A stretch of DNA of 64,000 nt. Source: Pohlia nutans. Lineage: Eukaryota; Streptophyta; Bryopsida; Bryales; Mniaceae. The translations under genes and the position numbers were made by a program. Numbering within the stretch: position 1 is the stretch's first letter; every line of letters begins with the position of its first letter. The DNA lies in NCBI GenBank assembly GCA_022496805.1, contig CM040091.1, forward strand, positions 14,684,336 to 14,748,335. The letters are read 5' to 3'. The notes under the pieces were generated by a model, which did no database searches, was not told where the DNA came from, and saw nothing but the letters and a program-made list of their open reading frames with translations. Below are positions 9,421 through 20,645 of this stretch, in pieces.

Positions 9421-10973
9421 GATTTTGAGCGATGGTTTTCAATAATAAAAATTTGGGTTTAACAACCAATCCCAATTTTTAATTAATTTTGTCATAGTGT
9501 ATCATGATTTTGTTCTAAATTTTCAAACTTAATCTGCACAAACAACTATTGATGTTAATAGGGGAACCAATACTTGTTTTTCATTTCTTGTTCAATCAGT
9601 TTGCTAACCTGGCATTCGTAATTGATCACCAAACTGCTAGAACTAATGGTTGTGATAGTTTGATTGGGAACTCACGAAGTTGAAACAAGTGCTTGCATAG
9701 ATGACTGGAAGTGGTCCGTAACAGGTTTTAATGCTTCTACATTAGCTTATGTAAGTTTATTTGGTTAACTTCATTTTGGAATTGGAACTTGGAACTTCTG
9801 TCTAGGAGCTTGAGTCTTGGAACTTGAATTTGAGTACTAAAACTTTAGATTAAATCCCACATGTGCATGTGCCCCCAAGGTTTAAATACCTTATGCATAT
9901 TTCTTCACTTTGTGCGTTTTCTTTCACATTATGCAATTTTTTTTCACCTGACGCAATTTTTTTGCAAGAAAAGAGGTTTTTCCTCACTTTTGAGTACTAT
10001 ATTCACAACTTTTTTTCCATTCTATTAGATTTTAAAAGATGATAATTATAGTGGACACCAAGATGAAGCAAAATGTTTAATTTATTACTTTAAATTGTGA
10101 AATAAGCAAAAAAAATCATTAAAAGGTGCTTTGAAGACTATTTTATTTTTGCATCAATTTGCATGTCACACATGAACCTAAAGTTATAAATTAAAACGAC
10201 TGAATCAAATAAATATTCATTTAAAACATTTGAAAAACGCAAATAAAATAATTGAACAAATCTTCTTTGAATTATGCATGCCGTCAAAGTTTGCTTGAGT
10301 TCAAGATATGCGTACTTTTTAAGGTTTTGTGGTCTCAATATTTGTTGTTTTAACCCCTAAAGATCAAACCATGTTGTGAAGATAATAGTTCGCAAAGAGT
10401 TTTCACATCTGCTTGATCTTATGCCAAGCGCATATGAACCCGAAGGATTCATCCTTCATTTTGAATAGAAATTTTGAGACGATGAACCTCTAATTGCAAT
10501 GCTAAACACCACAGATGGTCAAACTAATGAAGCCAGAGTGAAGACATTGATGATGTTCAACGTTCACCGTGAGCTTGTGAAAAAAAAAATCACTTGGAAT
10601 AAAGAATAATTATGGGATTAGCAGAGAAATTGAGGGTCCTACAAGGGGAGCAATATGTGCTTTTAAAAAATATGATAAAATCATTTTGGGCAATTTTGCA
10701 AAGCACCATGGATTTGTAGTCAAGACCAGCTTGAGCATTAATGTCAAGGGAAGGTGAAAGCATCACTCCTATTCAGGCTCGTGTATTTCATGATATTGTA
10801 TTGAACTACTACTAGAAGATGTAGACAATGAACGTTTGAGGAATGACTTGGATACACATTAATAAGTTTAGTGCATCGTAGGAAACACATGGTACTATGA
10901 GTTGTATTACGTAGCAAAAATAGCTATATAGTATAGCGCAGCGTGTAGTATTTGATTGATGTGCATAGGTGCT
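9421..10973. other. no gene; AT-rich intergenic DNA
   Basis: No open frame with a recognisable domain. A solitary TTAA-type terminus (TTTTAACCCCTAAAGATC) occurs at about 10353 without an obvious partner. Poly-T/TTTTCAC runs lie at 9900-10020. Confidence 0.5.
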
Positions 10974-11206
10974 TTAACCCCTAAACGTCCCATGGGGATA
11001 GTATATACGTGGCCGTATAAATGGCATTTGCTATCAACAAAAAGCTCTAAATTGGGATCTCAATAGCCCACTAGAACTACATTGATGTAAATTTCAACTT
11101 CTCTGTTCAACTCAAACCTGTAAAAGGTCTAGATCCATTTCAAATACTAAAAAAATACACCGTATTCTACTGGCCGCAAAGGCACTTTCGGACGTTTAGG
11201 GGTTAA
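10974..11206. mobile_element. TTAA MITE, family B, 233 bp
   Basis: Begins TTAACCCCTAAACGTCC and ends GGACGTTTAGGGGTTAA, a near-perfect 17-bp inverted repeat including the TTAA. Internal marks are TACGTGGCCGTATAA and GGCCGCAAAGGCACTTTC. Other copies are at 23201 and 39129. Confidence 0.88.
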
Positions 11207-11479
11207 ATGACTTGATGTTTTGGTAGAAAATGCAAATTACTTTGTATCCATTTTTTACTACCCCCTTAATACATTGTTTTGTAATAAATGAAGTACCAAT
11301 GTAACATTTAATCCATGTGTGACCAAAATTTTGCACGCTTAGAGCAATTCGAAACCTTTAAAACTCCCACTTTAACAGATTATCAATTCCTAATCCTAAA
11401 ACCCACGAGTTCCAAAATTATACCCCCTTGCAACTTCAAAAAAGGTTCATTTTTGTTCGACGGGCGAGAAGTGCATTGT

Positions 11480-11711
11480 CATACCCCCCAAGTGCAAAAA
11501 TTCCAAATTCAGTGTTTTGAGTAGTTTCGAGTAGGTTGGCTATGTGAACCTTTTTTTGGTTCAATTTTTTTTGTTTTTTTACCAGCGTATGCATTGTTCT
11601 TCATTGATTCTAGTGATGAAAAATTTAATTTCATTTGAAGTGTAGTTCTCACAATATGATCAATTGAATTTGTCATTTTAAAACCATGTAGCTTCATCCT
11701 TTATGGATTAA
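11480..11711. mobile_element. partial TTAA element related to the 52168-53230 outer element
   Basis: It shares with 52168-53230 the GAGTAGGTT, CTAGTGATGAAAAATTTAAT and CAATTGAATTTGTCATTTT blocks, then the terminal TAGCTTCATCCTTTATGGATTAA. At TTTGTCATTTTAAAACC it has a single TTAA where the 52-kb copy carries an inserted element, so it acts as an empty-site reference. Its left end is unclear. Confidence 0.55.
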
Positions 11712-11787
11712 TTGTAGTGAGGTGTTGAGGTCACAACGTGGGATTCTTTGTTTCCAAACTTTGGAACATTGATTTTTGTGGCCCCAT

Positions 11788-12367
11788 TCAACTCCTAAAT
11801 GCCTAGAGCCCACTTCAAAATCGGCAATCTTATAAAGATGCATTATAAAATGCAACCTAGAAGGATGTTTTGGACGTGATATATGAATAATAGCTGTACG
11901 TTCTGAATTTTAGATTCTATCCATAAGGTTAGATCTATGATTGCTATTACCAATAATTTTGTATAAAATTTGAAACGTGAAATGAAAAATTATTTTGTAA
12001 TTCAATTACAAATAAGATATTGACAATCTATGAATGAATTTTTTGTGATTGGTTGAAATGTAATACTCTAAGTGTAGTGATTTTTGGAGATTTTTAGGTT
12101 GCTTAATTTTATGAGTTGACTTTTTTTAGAGCACTTTTACACTGAAATCTTCAAAATTTCAGGTGAATCAATACAACATGAAATGAAGCATAAAAATTTC
12201 ACAAATCATTTCCTTTTTAATTGGATCACATATGCATGAAGCTAACTTTCCATAGAATCTACAATAAAAATTCCACACTGCAAAAAACACATGACAAATG
12301 AGAAACTATGAATGAAATCTGTACATCGTCCAAAAAATGAACGCTCATTCAAGCAGTTAGGGGTTAA
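11788..12367. mobile_element. TTAA MITE, family A, about 580 bp
   Basis: It begins at a TCAA variant of the target (TCAACTCCTAAATGCC) and closes AGTTAGGGGTTAA. The full family interior, including GATGCATTATAAAATGCAAC and AATACTCTAAGTGTAGTG, is conserved with 38063-38643. Confidence 0.75.
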
Positions 12368-12658
12368 GACAATGAGCACATAAACTTACTGGTGTGTCAA
12401 ACTCACCTCATAGAATCAATTTTATGTTCTTGGCAAGGAAGTTCAAAGTTAGAGGGGATAAGGTTTGAGGACTGATACTTGTGTTCAATGAAATTAAGCC
12501 AAATGAGTTATGATGTTGGAGGAGGTTCTAAAGTTTCTTCCTTCTTTTTTTCCTACCATTTTGGATAAATTCACCTCATGAAAATGAAGTCACACATCTA
12601 ATGTTTAATTTTGGACAAAATGCAACTTATGGAAAACAATGGAAGGGACCAAATTCAT

Positions 12659-12975
12659 TTAACCCTTAAATGTCAAGAGGGACTGGGTGGGGCAGTCCAG
12701 AAGGCATCTAAATTTTTGGAGGGAAAAAAAAAAACGCAAAAACGGCTCTGTTGGGCACTGCTGGCCAACACTATAGCCCTACTGAACCTTAGTTGCCCAA
12801 CCTCAAAACTTCTTCAATTTGATAACTTTGATTGCTTATCAACAATTTCACAATCTCTCAAATGAGGCAAAAATTTGGAATCTAAATTGCTTTTTCAGTA
12901 GCTTTCCAACGCACCATTCCTTGCTTGATCTGGTTGAGAAAAACTACTCTTCTCTCAAATATTCCTTTGTGCTCG
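12659..12975. mobile_element. TTAA MITE, family C, right end missing
   Basis: Left terminus TTAACCCTTAAATGTCAAGA and interior (AAAACGGCTCTG, AGCTTTCCAACGC) match the complete copy at 37115-37512. The right terminus is not present near 13000. 12976-13226 holds no recognised gene. Confidence 0.65.
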
Positions 12976-13226
12976 AAGTTGCAAAAGTAGGACCAAAGCC
13001 TCAATTTGGAAAAAATGGCATCTCATTATTAATAAGCTAAGTTGGAAGTTCAGTACAAATTTTTTGGTCATAGAATTGTCTTCACTTGCACGAGTGAATG
13101 ATTTGTCTTTTTTAATATGCTAAACAGGCCCTTACTAAAACTTGATATGCCAATTGTAGCATAAGAACTGTCTTTGCGTGTAAAGTAGAAGTATATATTA
13201 CCATTCAAATAAACTTCTCAACATTA

Positions 13227-13546
13227 GAGTTAACCGAAAAGAAGGCCTTGGAACATGCCTTTTCAACCTTCTTTCAAGCGCTCTTTTGAGCTCCCTTGAG
13301 CTATGTTTGGGTTGAATAGTGTCGTGTCATAAATTGTCCCCTTGTGGGCCATGGGCTTGGAGCTTTGGTAGGAGGTGTGGAAGTCATTGCGAGGTGTGGA
13401 GAATAATGACAGTGGCTTGCTTTAGATTGTCTCCCAACTCACCTTGAACTAGTTTTCGGTCTATTTATATTTCAATATGAGTTCAAGAGGAGTTCAAGAG
13501 GAATTTGCTAAAACTTTCCTCTTTGAGCTGACTTTTCGGTTAACTC
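13227..13546. mobile_element. TA-flanked MITE, GAGTTAACCGAAAAG family
   Basis: Inverted termini GAGTTAACCGAAAAG and CTTTTCGGTTAACTC are each bordered by TA, as in Stowaway-type elements. It holds a single copy of the motif that is expanded to a 38-bp tandem array in the related element at 17457-17847. Confidence 0.8.
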
Positions 13547-13960
13547 TATTTCACTAGTGAAGATTCTCATTGCACACAAATTTTCATGATTCCATAATTC
13601 TGAGTAGAAACAAATCCAAGTGAAATTATATATATTTTTTACAAAATTGTAATTTCTATGAATTTTGAAAGTGGTATGTTATGAAAATACAAAAGCATTG
13701 ATCTCAAAAATAGGAGCTATGAACATCCCAAAAGAAATTCACAATCAAACATTGTGTATGTGAGTATCCCTATAGCATGTGTTCATGTGAGTATATTTGA
13801 ACCACCCAAAATATATCCTCAAATTGACTCACTTGAAGCACTTTTCTCATAAATGCAAAAATCAATTAAATTTTCAATTCCCAAATAGAAGTTAAATAGA
13901 TAAAAAAAGGATGTTCTTTCCAAAAAGAAAATTTAAAAACAAATTTGGAGAGACATATAG
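13547..13960. other. no gene seen
   Basis: AT-rich sequence without recognisable domains or inverted termini. Confidence 0.5.
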
Positions 13961-14062
13961 GGGACACATGTAGTATCGGGAACCTCACCTCGGCAAATGT
14001 ACTCGCTGGCTACATTCTACACAAGATAATACACGGGAGGTTCCCGATACAACATCCTAGCC
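13961..14062. mobile_element. 102-bp foldback element with 9-bp target duplication
   Basis: It is flanked by direct repeats GACATATAG (13952-13960 and 14063-14071). Termini contain GTATCGGGAACCTC and its inverse GGAGGTTCCCGATAC. A 9-bp duplication is typical of Mutator-type transposases. An equal-length copy is at 16675-16776, and one terminus occurs at about 60848. Confidence 0.8.
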
Positions 14063-14071
14063 GACATATAG

Positions 14072-15099
14072 AATGACATGCATGAATAAGTATTTATAAA
14101 ACCCAAGGGTCAATGTGATTAATCCCTAAAGAACCCTAAACCCTATTTTCGTGAATTCAATCCAAAGTAAAACATCCTAAATGGCCTTATTACAATAACC
14201 TACTTCCTCTGCTATTTAGGGTTTTCGAAGCTCCTCGCGAATTTTTTTCTATGCTTTGTTTTCCCACCTATTCACACCGGACAATCAAGTGTCAGTACGC
14301 TTGTAAACTTCCAAAAAGCCTAAGCTTCATGCTCATTTGACAAAAACAATTTGGTGGAGAATAAGTCACCGTCATTGAATCCTAGTTTTCTAATATAATT
14401 TTGGTGCACTTTCTCACTTATAGTAGCACTCCCATAAGATTTCGCCATCACGAAAATATAATATCATGGTAAACGCTCATCGATTTGGATCGGGAGGCCT
14501 AGGACACCTCATTCTTGATTGAAGTTTGGGCACACAAACAATTTGACGCGTATGGTACGCATGATCGATTTTGCCTACTTCCTTCGATTCGAAATAAGTG
14601 TCTTAGTTTTCGGCAATTTTTATCTCAATTTTTTTTTGTTGCCAAAAAAAAGTCATCTCAATACCTAAAAAAAAGGTTTATCTTTAGTAGTAATATTTAG
14701 TTTTTGTATCCACCCCGTTTGAAGTGGATAGGGCTCACGATTGAAGAATAAATTATAAGACATAAACTATGGATTTTTTTTTTTTGCCAAACCTAAAACA
14801 CTATACTTATTTCGGAATAGAGGGATTAAAGTTAATTGAAAAGAGTGTCTCAAAGTTAAAACTTACCGCATACTCACCGTCAACTTGTTTTTAGTTATAC
14901 AAAAATAGCAAATTTAGTCTATGGTGAGTTGAAGAATAATCTAAAGCAAAACCGTGCACCGCTCTGAATTCACAACCTCCCTAATGCTAGCGGAGAGTTC
15001 CCACATGTTCCCAAAGCTTATGGCTTTATTGGCTCTAACCGTAGAAAAGAGGCATTGCGGGAACGCTCAATTTTTTGGGCTAAATATCACTGTAGCAAA
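14072..15099. other. no gene; MITE remnants
   Basis: Intergenic. 14869-14950 resembles the interior of the GAGTTAACC family (TAGTCTATGGTGAGTTG..AATCTAAA). Otherwise I recognise nothing. Confidence 0.45.
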
Positions 15100-15629
15100 T
15101 ATATTCCCACTGAAATGCATTCTCGTCCTTCTCTCGTTCTAGTCCAGTCAGAGCGCCTTGTAGAGTAAGGTGGTTACCCCATTCCCAACTGAATCAGAAA
15201 TATGGATATGAGACATTGATATTATTTAGTATAATTATTTTTTAGAGTTAGGCAAGAAGAAATAGATTCCAACACAAGTTGTTACATAATTTTTGGATGA
15301 AGAGTGAAGTAGTTATAAATTTTCAAAGTTGAAGTATGACACATCCCATTCACCTCATATAGGTAGAGCTCTTTCTGTCTAAAGAAGATTTGTATTGCAC
15401 ACACTAAAAATGCTTAAACCAACAACAACGAATCCATAACCACACTTACATATACTAAAATCAACAAGAGAGAACCCATTACCAATGATAACTCATGCTA
15501 CAATCAACATCATTCCAGCATTGATTGTGGAAAATGCCCCTGCCTATTGGTTTAAGGTGCCAGTTGGGAATGGGGTAACCATCTTATATTCCCACTGGAA
15601 ATGCATTCTCGTCCTTCTCTTGTTCTACA
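15100..15629. mobile_element. TA-flanked TIR element (15168-15584) between 42-bp direct repeats
   Basis: Inverted termini AGGTGGTTACCCCATTCCCA and its near complement TGGGAATGGGGTAACCATCT are bordered by TA. Outside these lie long direct repeats: ATTCCCACTGAAATGCATTC... at 15101-15141 and ATTCCCACTGGAAATGCATT... at 15588-15629, much longer than a normal target duplication. Confidence 0.7.
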
Positions 15630-15633
15630 CTTA

Positions 15634-16147
15634 GGGCCGGTTTAGACTACGGTGGAGAAGTCCACCGGTCATGAAAAAAAGGGCGATTCTAAACTGTGAT
15701 TGGCCGAAATTGCAACTCTTCACCGAAAGGTGTTTACACTAGGTGAAGACAAGAATGGTGGTGAAGATTTCTCATGGATGATAAAATGACATGGCCGCCT
15801 ACATGGCCGCCTACATGGCAGCACTTTTTGACTTGGGCTTCTCCGGAGGAGGAGTTTCTTGTCCGGCCTCTTGAGGTCGGAGAAGAAACTCCTCCTCTGG
15901 AGAAGCCCAAGTGATTAAAAATATTTTATTGCCTTTCATTCTTCTCCGGCACATCCACCATTTGCCTCATATAACCATGTCTTGGCCAAGCATTCTTGAC
16001 CGACCGGAGGCCTTCTGTACAGAGTGTATGTGGAGTCGACAATCTTACAGAAGCGATTTCTGACACTACTCACACATGAATAGTTCCTTGGTTCTTTCAT
16101 GAACAAGCAGCTACTCTCTAAGGGCCGGTTTACACTACGGTGGAGAG
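15634..16147. repeat. direct-repeat-bounded block with 30-bp-arm hairpin
   Basis: GGGCCGGTTTAGACTACGG at about 15636 and GGGCCGGTTTACACTACGG at about 16122 are direct repeats. Between them, 15831-15913 folds into a hairpin with arms of about 30 bp (ACTTGGGCTTCTCCGGAGGA against its complement, one mismatch) and a 20-nt loop. It lies just upstream of MED27. Confidence 0.6.
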
Positions 16148-16268
16148 CCCTCCTCCTTGGTTTCGGTTATCAAAGCTGATTTCGTTACGAGCTTGTGACC
16201 CACTCCCATTGTTTCAACTCTTGGTCGTTTGTCGGTCTGTTTTCTTACAAGGCACTTCAGGCGTCGCA

Positions 16269-19200
16269 ATGCAATCCTCGATGTATTTTTCGATGGAGAA
16301 GCTCGCTGCCATGCAGCAACCGAGTCCCACGCAGTCGTCCCCGTCCACGGGCTTCATGGGGCCGCGATCGTCGCCTCTGTTTTCCTCGGCAGTGGATCAG
16401 CCGGAGCCGCCCGCTCCTGCAGGACAAGACGTTGGCAGGTACTTGTGCAGCTATGTTATCCCCCTCCTTTATTAATTATTTGAAACCCTAGTTAATCGGT
16501 CGAGAACATGGATAAGTGCTTTTTTGTTGAAACCCTAGCCTAGCTAGAAAACTTCAATTGGTCGAATGCTGAGGATCAGAACATGCACATTATAAGTCAA
16601 TTATTCATACCTTTCCAATAAGATATCACTCGCATGATTTGATTTCGGAATGAGGCAAGAAATCTTTATTTATTGGGACACATGTAGTATCGGGAACCTC
16701 ACCTCGGCAAATGTACACGCTGGCTACATTCGACATGAGATAATACACGGGAGGTTCCCGATACAACATCCTAGCCGTGCTTTTTTGTTGAAACCCTAGC
16801 TTAGCTAGAAAAATTCAATTGGTCGAATGCTGAGGATCAGAACATGGATATTATAAGTCAATTATTCATAGCGTTCCAATAAGATATCACTCGCGTTATC
16901 TGATTTCGGAATGAGGCAAGAATCTTTATTAATTTAACCGGAACTTTATTTGAAACCCTAGTTAATCGGTCGAATATTGAGAATCAGAACATGGAGAAAT
17001 GCTTTTTTTTTTTAAACTCTAGCCTAGCTGGAAAAACTCAATTGGTCGAATGCTGAGGATCAGAACATGCGTCAATTATTCATAGCTTTCCAATAAGATA
17101 TCACTCGCATGATTTAATTTCGGAATGAGGCAAGAAATCTCTGTGGAATAAGGGAGTCTCTACCAGGCATAGATGCGGTTTCTAGTAATTCAAGGAAATG
17201 AAATGCTGTCAGATTGCTCGCTGTGAGTTGGATGCCGTGTGATAGCTCATTAGAAGTACATTTTCAGTAGGTTTTCAACAAGATATCACCGAAAGCATTT
17301 GATTGAGAATGAAGCACAAGATCTCAAATTAGTACAACCATTGATTATGTCATCTCTGGTTAGCAGGGCCAGCGTTCCGGTGTAGGCATCGAAGGATGAA
17401 CTAACTGAGAATTCCGTGGCACCAATTTTTAGGGTTTAGGGTTTCATTGGAAATTAGAGTTAACCTAAAAGTCAGCCCAAGGAGGAAAGTTTTGACAAAT
17501 TCATGGTAGAAACAAAAATAGACCAAAAACTAGTCTATGTTGAGTTTTGAGACAATCTAAAACAAGTCCCTATCATTATTCTTCATATCTTGCTATAAAA
17601 CAAGTCCCTATCATTATTCTTCATATCTTGCTATAAAACAAGTCCCTATCATTATTCTTCATATCTTGCTTATAAAACAAGTCCTTATCATTATTCTTCA
17701 TATCTTGCTATAGCTCCCATACCTTCCACCAAAGTTCCAAGTTCATGCCCTACAATGGGACAATCCATGACAAGACAATATAACACCGAAAGAGAGGTTA
17801 GAAGTAGAGAAAAAGGGAGGTTAGATGGAGGACTTTTTGGTTAACTCTAATTAATGCGTGGATTTGAATGTGACAATGTCTGCTCTTTCAGGCCAAACAC
17901 GATGTCAAGTGGACCAGAGAGTGACCAAGCCCCTCCGCGGCGTCTGGCGAACGCGCTGGAAGGGTTAGGCCGGGCGGTTCGTCACATTGCCGATGTTCGC
18001 TCCGGTGCAGATCTGCTCCTGGAAGCCCTGGACGCGGCTGCGCACGTTCGTGGCCGTGAGACTGGAGGCAAGAAGCCCAGTGATGGGATTCAGAAAGCTG
18101 CTGATGCAATGCGAAAAGCTCTTGATGAGCTTCGTGCTACAGGTATGTGCTTGTAGTTGACAATCATGTATCTTCACTTCAATAAGGAATGGTTCATATT
18201 GCTTTGATTTAATCGGTGCTAATAGACTTGTTGTAAGGTAGAGGATACTCTTTCCGTTAGTATTTTGACCAATATGTAGGAGTGTGCTTTCTTTGAGAAG
18301 CTCTGGGGGATCACCTTGGGTACAAGAGTCGAATATGTTATAGGTCAAATTAATATATGATGATGCAATCATTCAATGTAGGAGGTTGTAGACCACTATA
18401 GGTGACAGTAGACAACCTCATTTTCCATTCAAAGATCAGTGGTCGCACGCCAAGTCAAGCACTTGCTAATGGAAGGCCAATGGAGTAGTATCCCCTACTC
18501 TACATGATATTATAATAACCTTTTTATCAGCCCACTAGTTTTGTCAATTATTATGTTACACGGGTTTACGACTTTATTGAACGGTGGTATTATTTCTTCC
18601 GGGGCTTTTGTTCTGGTGATTCTTTGTATTGTTCAAGGTCTCTATCAGGCGTGAGTGTTTGGGAATCGGAGACGTGAGAAGCAATGGCATTGAAATTCGC
18701 ATAGTGTAGGTAATTATGGATGCAGTACAAGGTTTTGTTGTTGACGTTGTATGATTACGGCAGGAAAGGAGTTAGAAGCTGCCGGAGTGTTGAATGGGGC
18801 ACAACAGAGGTTTGAGGAGAATGGGCTCTGGAACATGCCAGTGCCTTTTGTTGCCCCCGATGGAGCTTTGGTTCCCTATGCTTGGAAACGCCAAATAGCT
18901 GGTCAAGCTGCAGCATCAGCGTATGACAGAGCACGGTATGCGTTTTCCTTACTGAATTTTGTTTCTGTACAAAAAATTGCGTCAATGAAAAGTAAAAAAA
19001 TGGCTCGGCCTGGCATTTTGGATGATATGATTTCTTCGTGGTTCTTTCCACCAAACGAGTAACATCTCATTCTAATTTTGCAGGCTTGCTCTGAAGGCGT
19101 TTACTGAGCAGAAAAGGCGATTCTTCCCAGGTCTGGCTGCCATTACCTCAGAAGCCAAACGCCCACGTGTTGAAGGCTCAGAGGCTTCAGAGACTGCCGG

Positions 19201-20540
19201 ACCATCTTTGCCCGACTTGTTGAGGCGCCTACAACCTGAAACTCAAGGAATGGCTGTTACACCTTATGATCGCCTGGCTTGGGTGAATAAATCAAAGTCA
19301 AAAGACGGAACGGCTAGTAGGATACTCACTTCCAACTCGTCACTCTCAGTAAGACATGGAAATGCCGGGGCACCTCAAGCTGGAGGGGACAATCCCACTA
19401 CATCCACGAGACAGACCGAGAAGCTTGCTGTTTTGGAAGCTTCAATACCTGGAGTGCTTGTGGCTGTTGTTTCAGTTCTGCCCGCTGGCTCTGTATCTCC
19501 GGATGCTGTTGCTTTATTCTCTCCTGCTGAGGTAGGTCAACAAAGTTGAAAACGTCACATACAGGATAGGTTTTTGGACTTATATTTGCACAGCGTTACA
19601 AACGTCTTCTTCAATCCACTATTTTTCATTCTTTTCATGAACAGTGTCTCGTTTCATAATCCATATTGCTCTTCATTTTTGCAGACAGGGGGACATATCC
19701 AAGCATGGGGTGTATCGCATCACAAAATCTATCAACGATTCTCGGTAACTATTTCTGTGCTAGAACTAACCTGAACAATGACCAACTGGATTAACTCCCA
19801 TTTTAGATTATGTGTCTTTGGTAAGAAAATTGAAGTTGTCTCGAGGGTTCAATGATCTGACAAATTACATTCTGCAGGAGCATGCAACAAAAGTTTTGCA
19901 CCATCTACTGCAACAAGACCGATCTTCTGCATTGGAGCTTCTCTTGGTGAGTACATTTCCACTTTGAAGAAACCTGCCTACTCTCTAAATAAGCTGAGAT
20001 CATCAACAATCACTAAAAGCAAGTTTGGTGAACCATGTGCATGCTGGGGACTTGTCTTGTATCTCTGATCTTGTCTCTTATCTCTGATGTATTCATCAAC
20101 TTATCTATGTTTTCTCTTCCTTTGTTGATGGGGTATTTGAAATGGAGCAGAGATGGCTACACTCATATCGGACGCTTTTCACACAACAGTGCTCGTAAGT
20201 CTTTTTATCATGAAAGAAATATTATTAGAATGACATTAATTTCGTACAGCAAGCATCTGCAGGGTTACTTTCTATGGTGTCATTTGTTATGTGACAGCAA
20301 TGTGTTGGTCTTCTCAAATCTCCTTGCTTTTGGTTTTGTGGAAACTGCAGGGTGTGCAAGCATGTGATGGCCTATGATGGTCCATCTGACCTCATATTTC
20401 CTCCTTTGGTTAGGCCTGCACCACGGCCATCAGTGGCAACAACCACAAAGAGTGTCCCAAATGCCAAGCCAGAGGAATCCAACGTAGATGGTGAATTACT
20501 TGTTTATCACTTGGGTTGCACCCCCAAGGGTGTGCTATGA
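16269..20540 (+). CDS. MED27: Mediator of RNA polymerase II transcription subunit 27
   Basis: Eight coding exons: 16269-16438, 17892-18142, 18764-18935, 19084-19531, 19685-19744, 19878-19946, 20151-20194, 20351-20540. All introns are GT..AG and phases agree, giving 467 aa. Residues 1-57 are Pro/Ser/Thr-rich, as in plant MED27. Then come the conserved helical part (RLANALEGLGRAVRHIADV, DAMRKALDELRATG), NGLWNMPVPFVAPDGALVPY, and a C-terminal zinc site C404-x2-C407...H458-x2-C461 with DLIFPPLVRP between. MED27 is a Mediator tail/head-junction subunit in the nucleus that links activators to Pol II. The start is the first ATG of the exon-1 frame; Mets at 16281, 16293 and 16311 are alternatives. 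Exon 1 joins exon 2 in frame 10 bases before the exon-2 ATG, which supports exon 1 being coding. Intron 1 is full of repeats. Identification is from recalled family motifs and is strong. Confidence 0.92.
16483..17150. repeat. three diverged 200-bp tandem repeats in MED27 intron 1
   Basis: Units start GAAACCCTAGTTAATCGGTC or a variant and run through TTGGTCGAATGCTGAGGATC, CCAATAAGATATCACTCGC and GGAATGAGGCAAGAA. Units begin at about 16483, 16773 and 16948. The first and second are separated by the 102-bp foldback element. Confidence 0.8.
16675..16776. mobile_element. 102-bp foldback element, copy 2 (MED27 intron 1)
   Basis: Nearly identical to 13961-14062, from GGGACACATG to CATCCTAGCC. No 9-bp flanking duplication is seen here. 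The flanks look rearranged relative to the neighbouring tandem units. Confidence 0.85.
17457..17847. mobile_element. TA-flanked MITE in MED27 intron 1, with internal 38-bp array
   Basis: Termini GAGTTAACCTAAAAGTCAGC and CTTTTTGGTTAACTC are bordered by TA on each side and match the 13227-13546 element. The interior holds about four head-to-tail copies of a 38-bp unit starting ACAAGTCCCTATCATTATTC (17557-17715). It ends 44 bp before the exon 2 acceptor. Confidence 0.82.
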
Positions 20541-20618
20541 GTATCCAATTCCTGTACTTTTGATGGTTTCAAGTTGGACTTACAAATTGTTCATGGACCA
20601 GTGCATTCAAGCAGACAT

Positions 20619-20645
20619 TTAGGGTTTAGGGTTTAGGGTTTAGGG
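20619..20645. repeat. interstitial plant telomere repeat (TTTAGGG x about 4)
   Basis: Four head-to-tail TTTAGGG units about 80 bp after the MED27 stop. A two-unit stretch also occurs at 17430-17443. It is too short for a former telomere and is more likely a repair or microsatellite trace. Confidence 0.85.

Noticed and set aside
16140..16268. Upstream extension of the MED27 exon 1 frame as coding sequence
   Set aside because: The frame opens with GTG, not ATG, and its beginning lies in a repeated block; the first ATG is at 16269.
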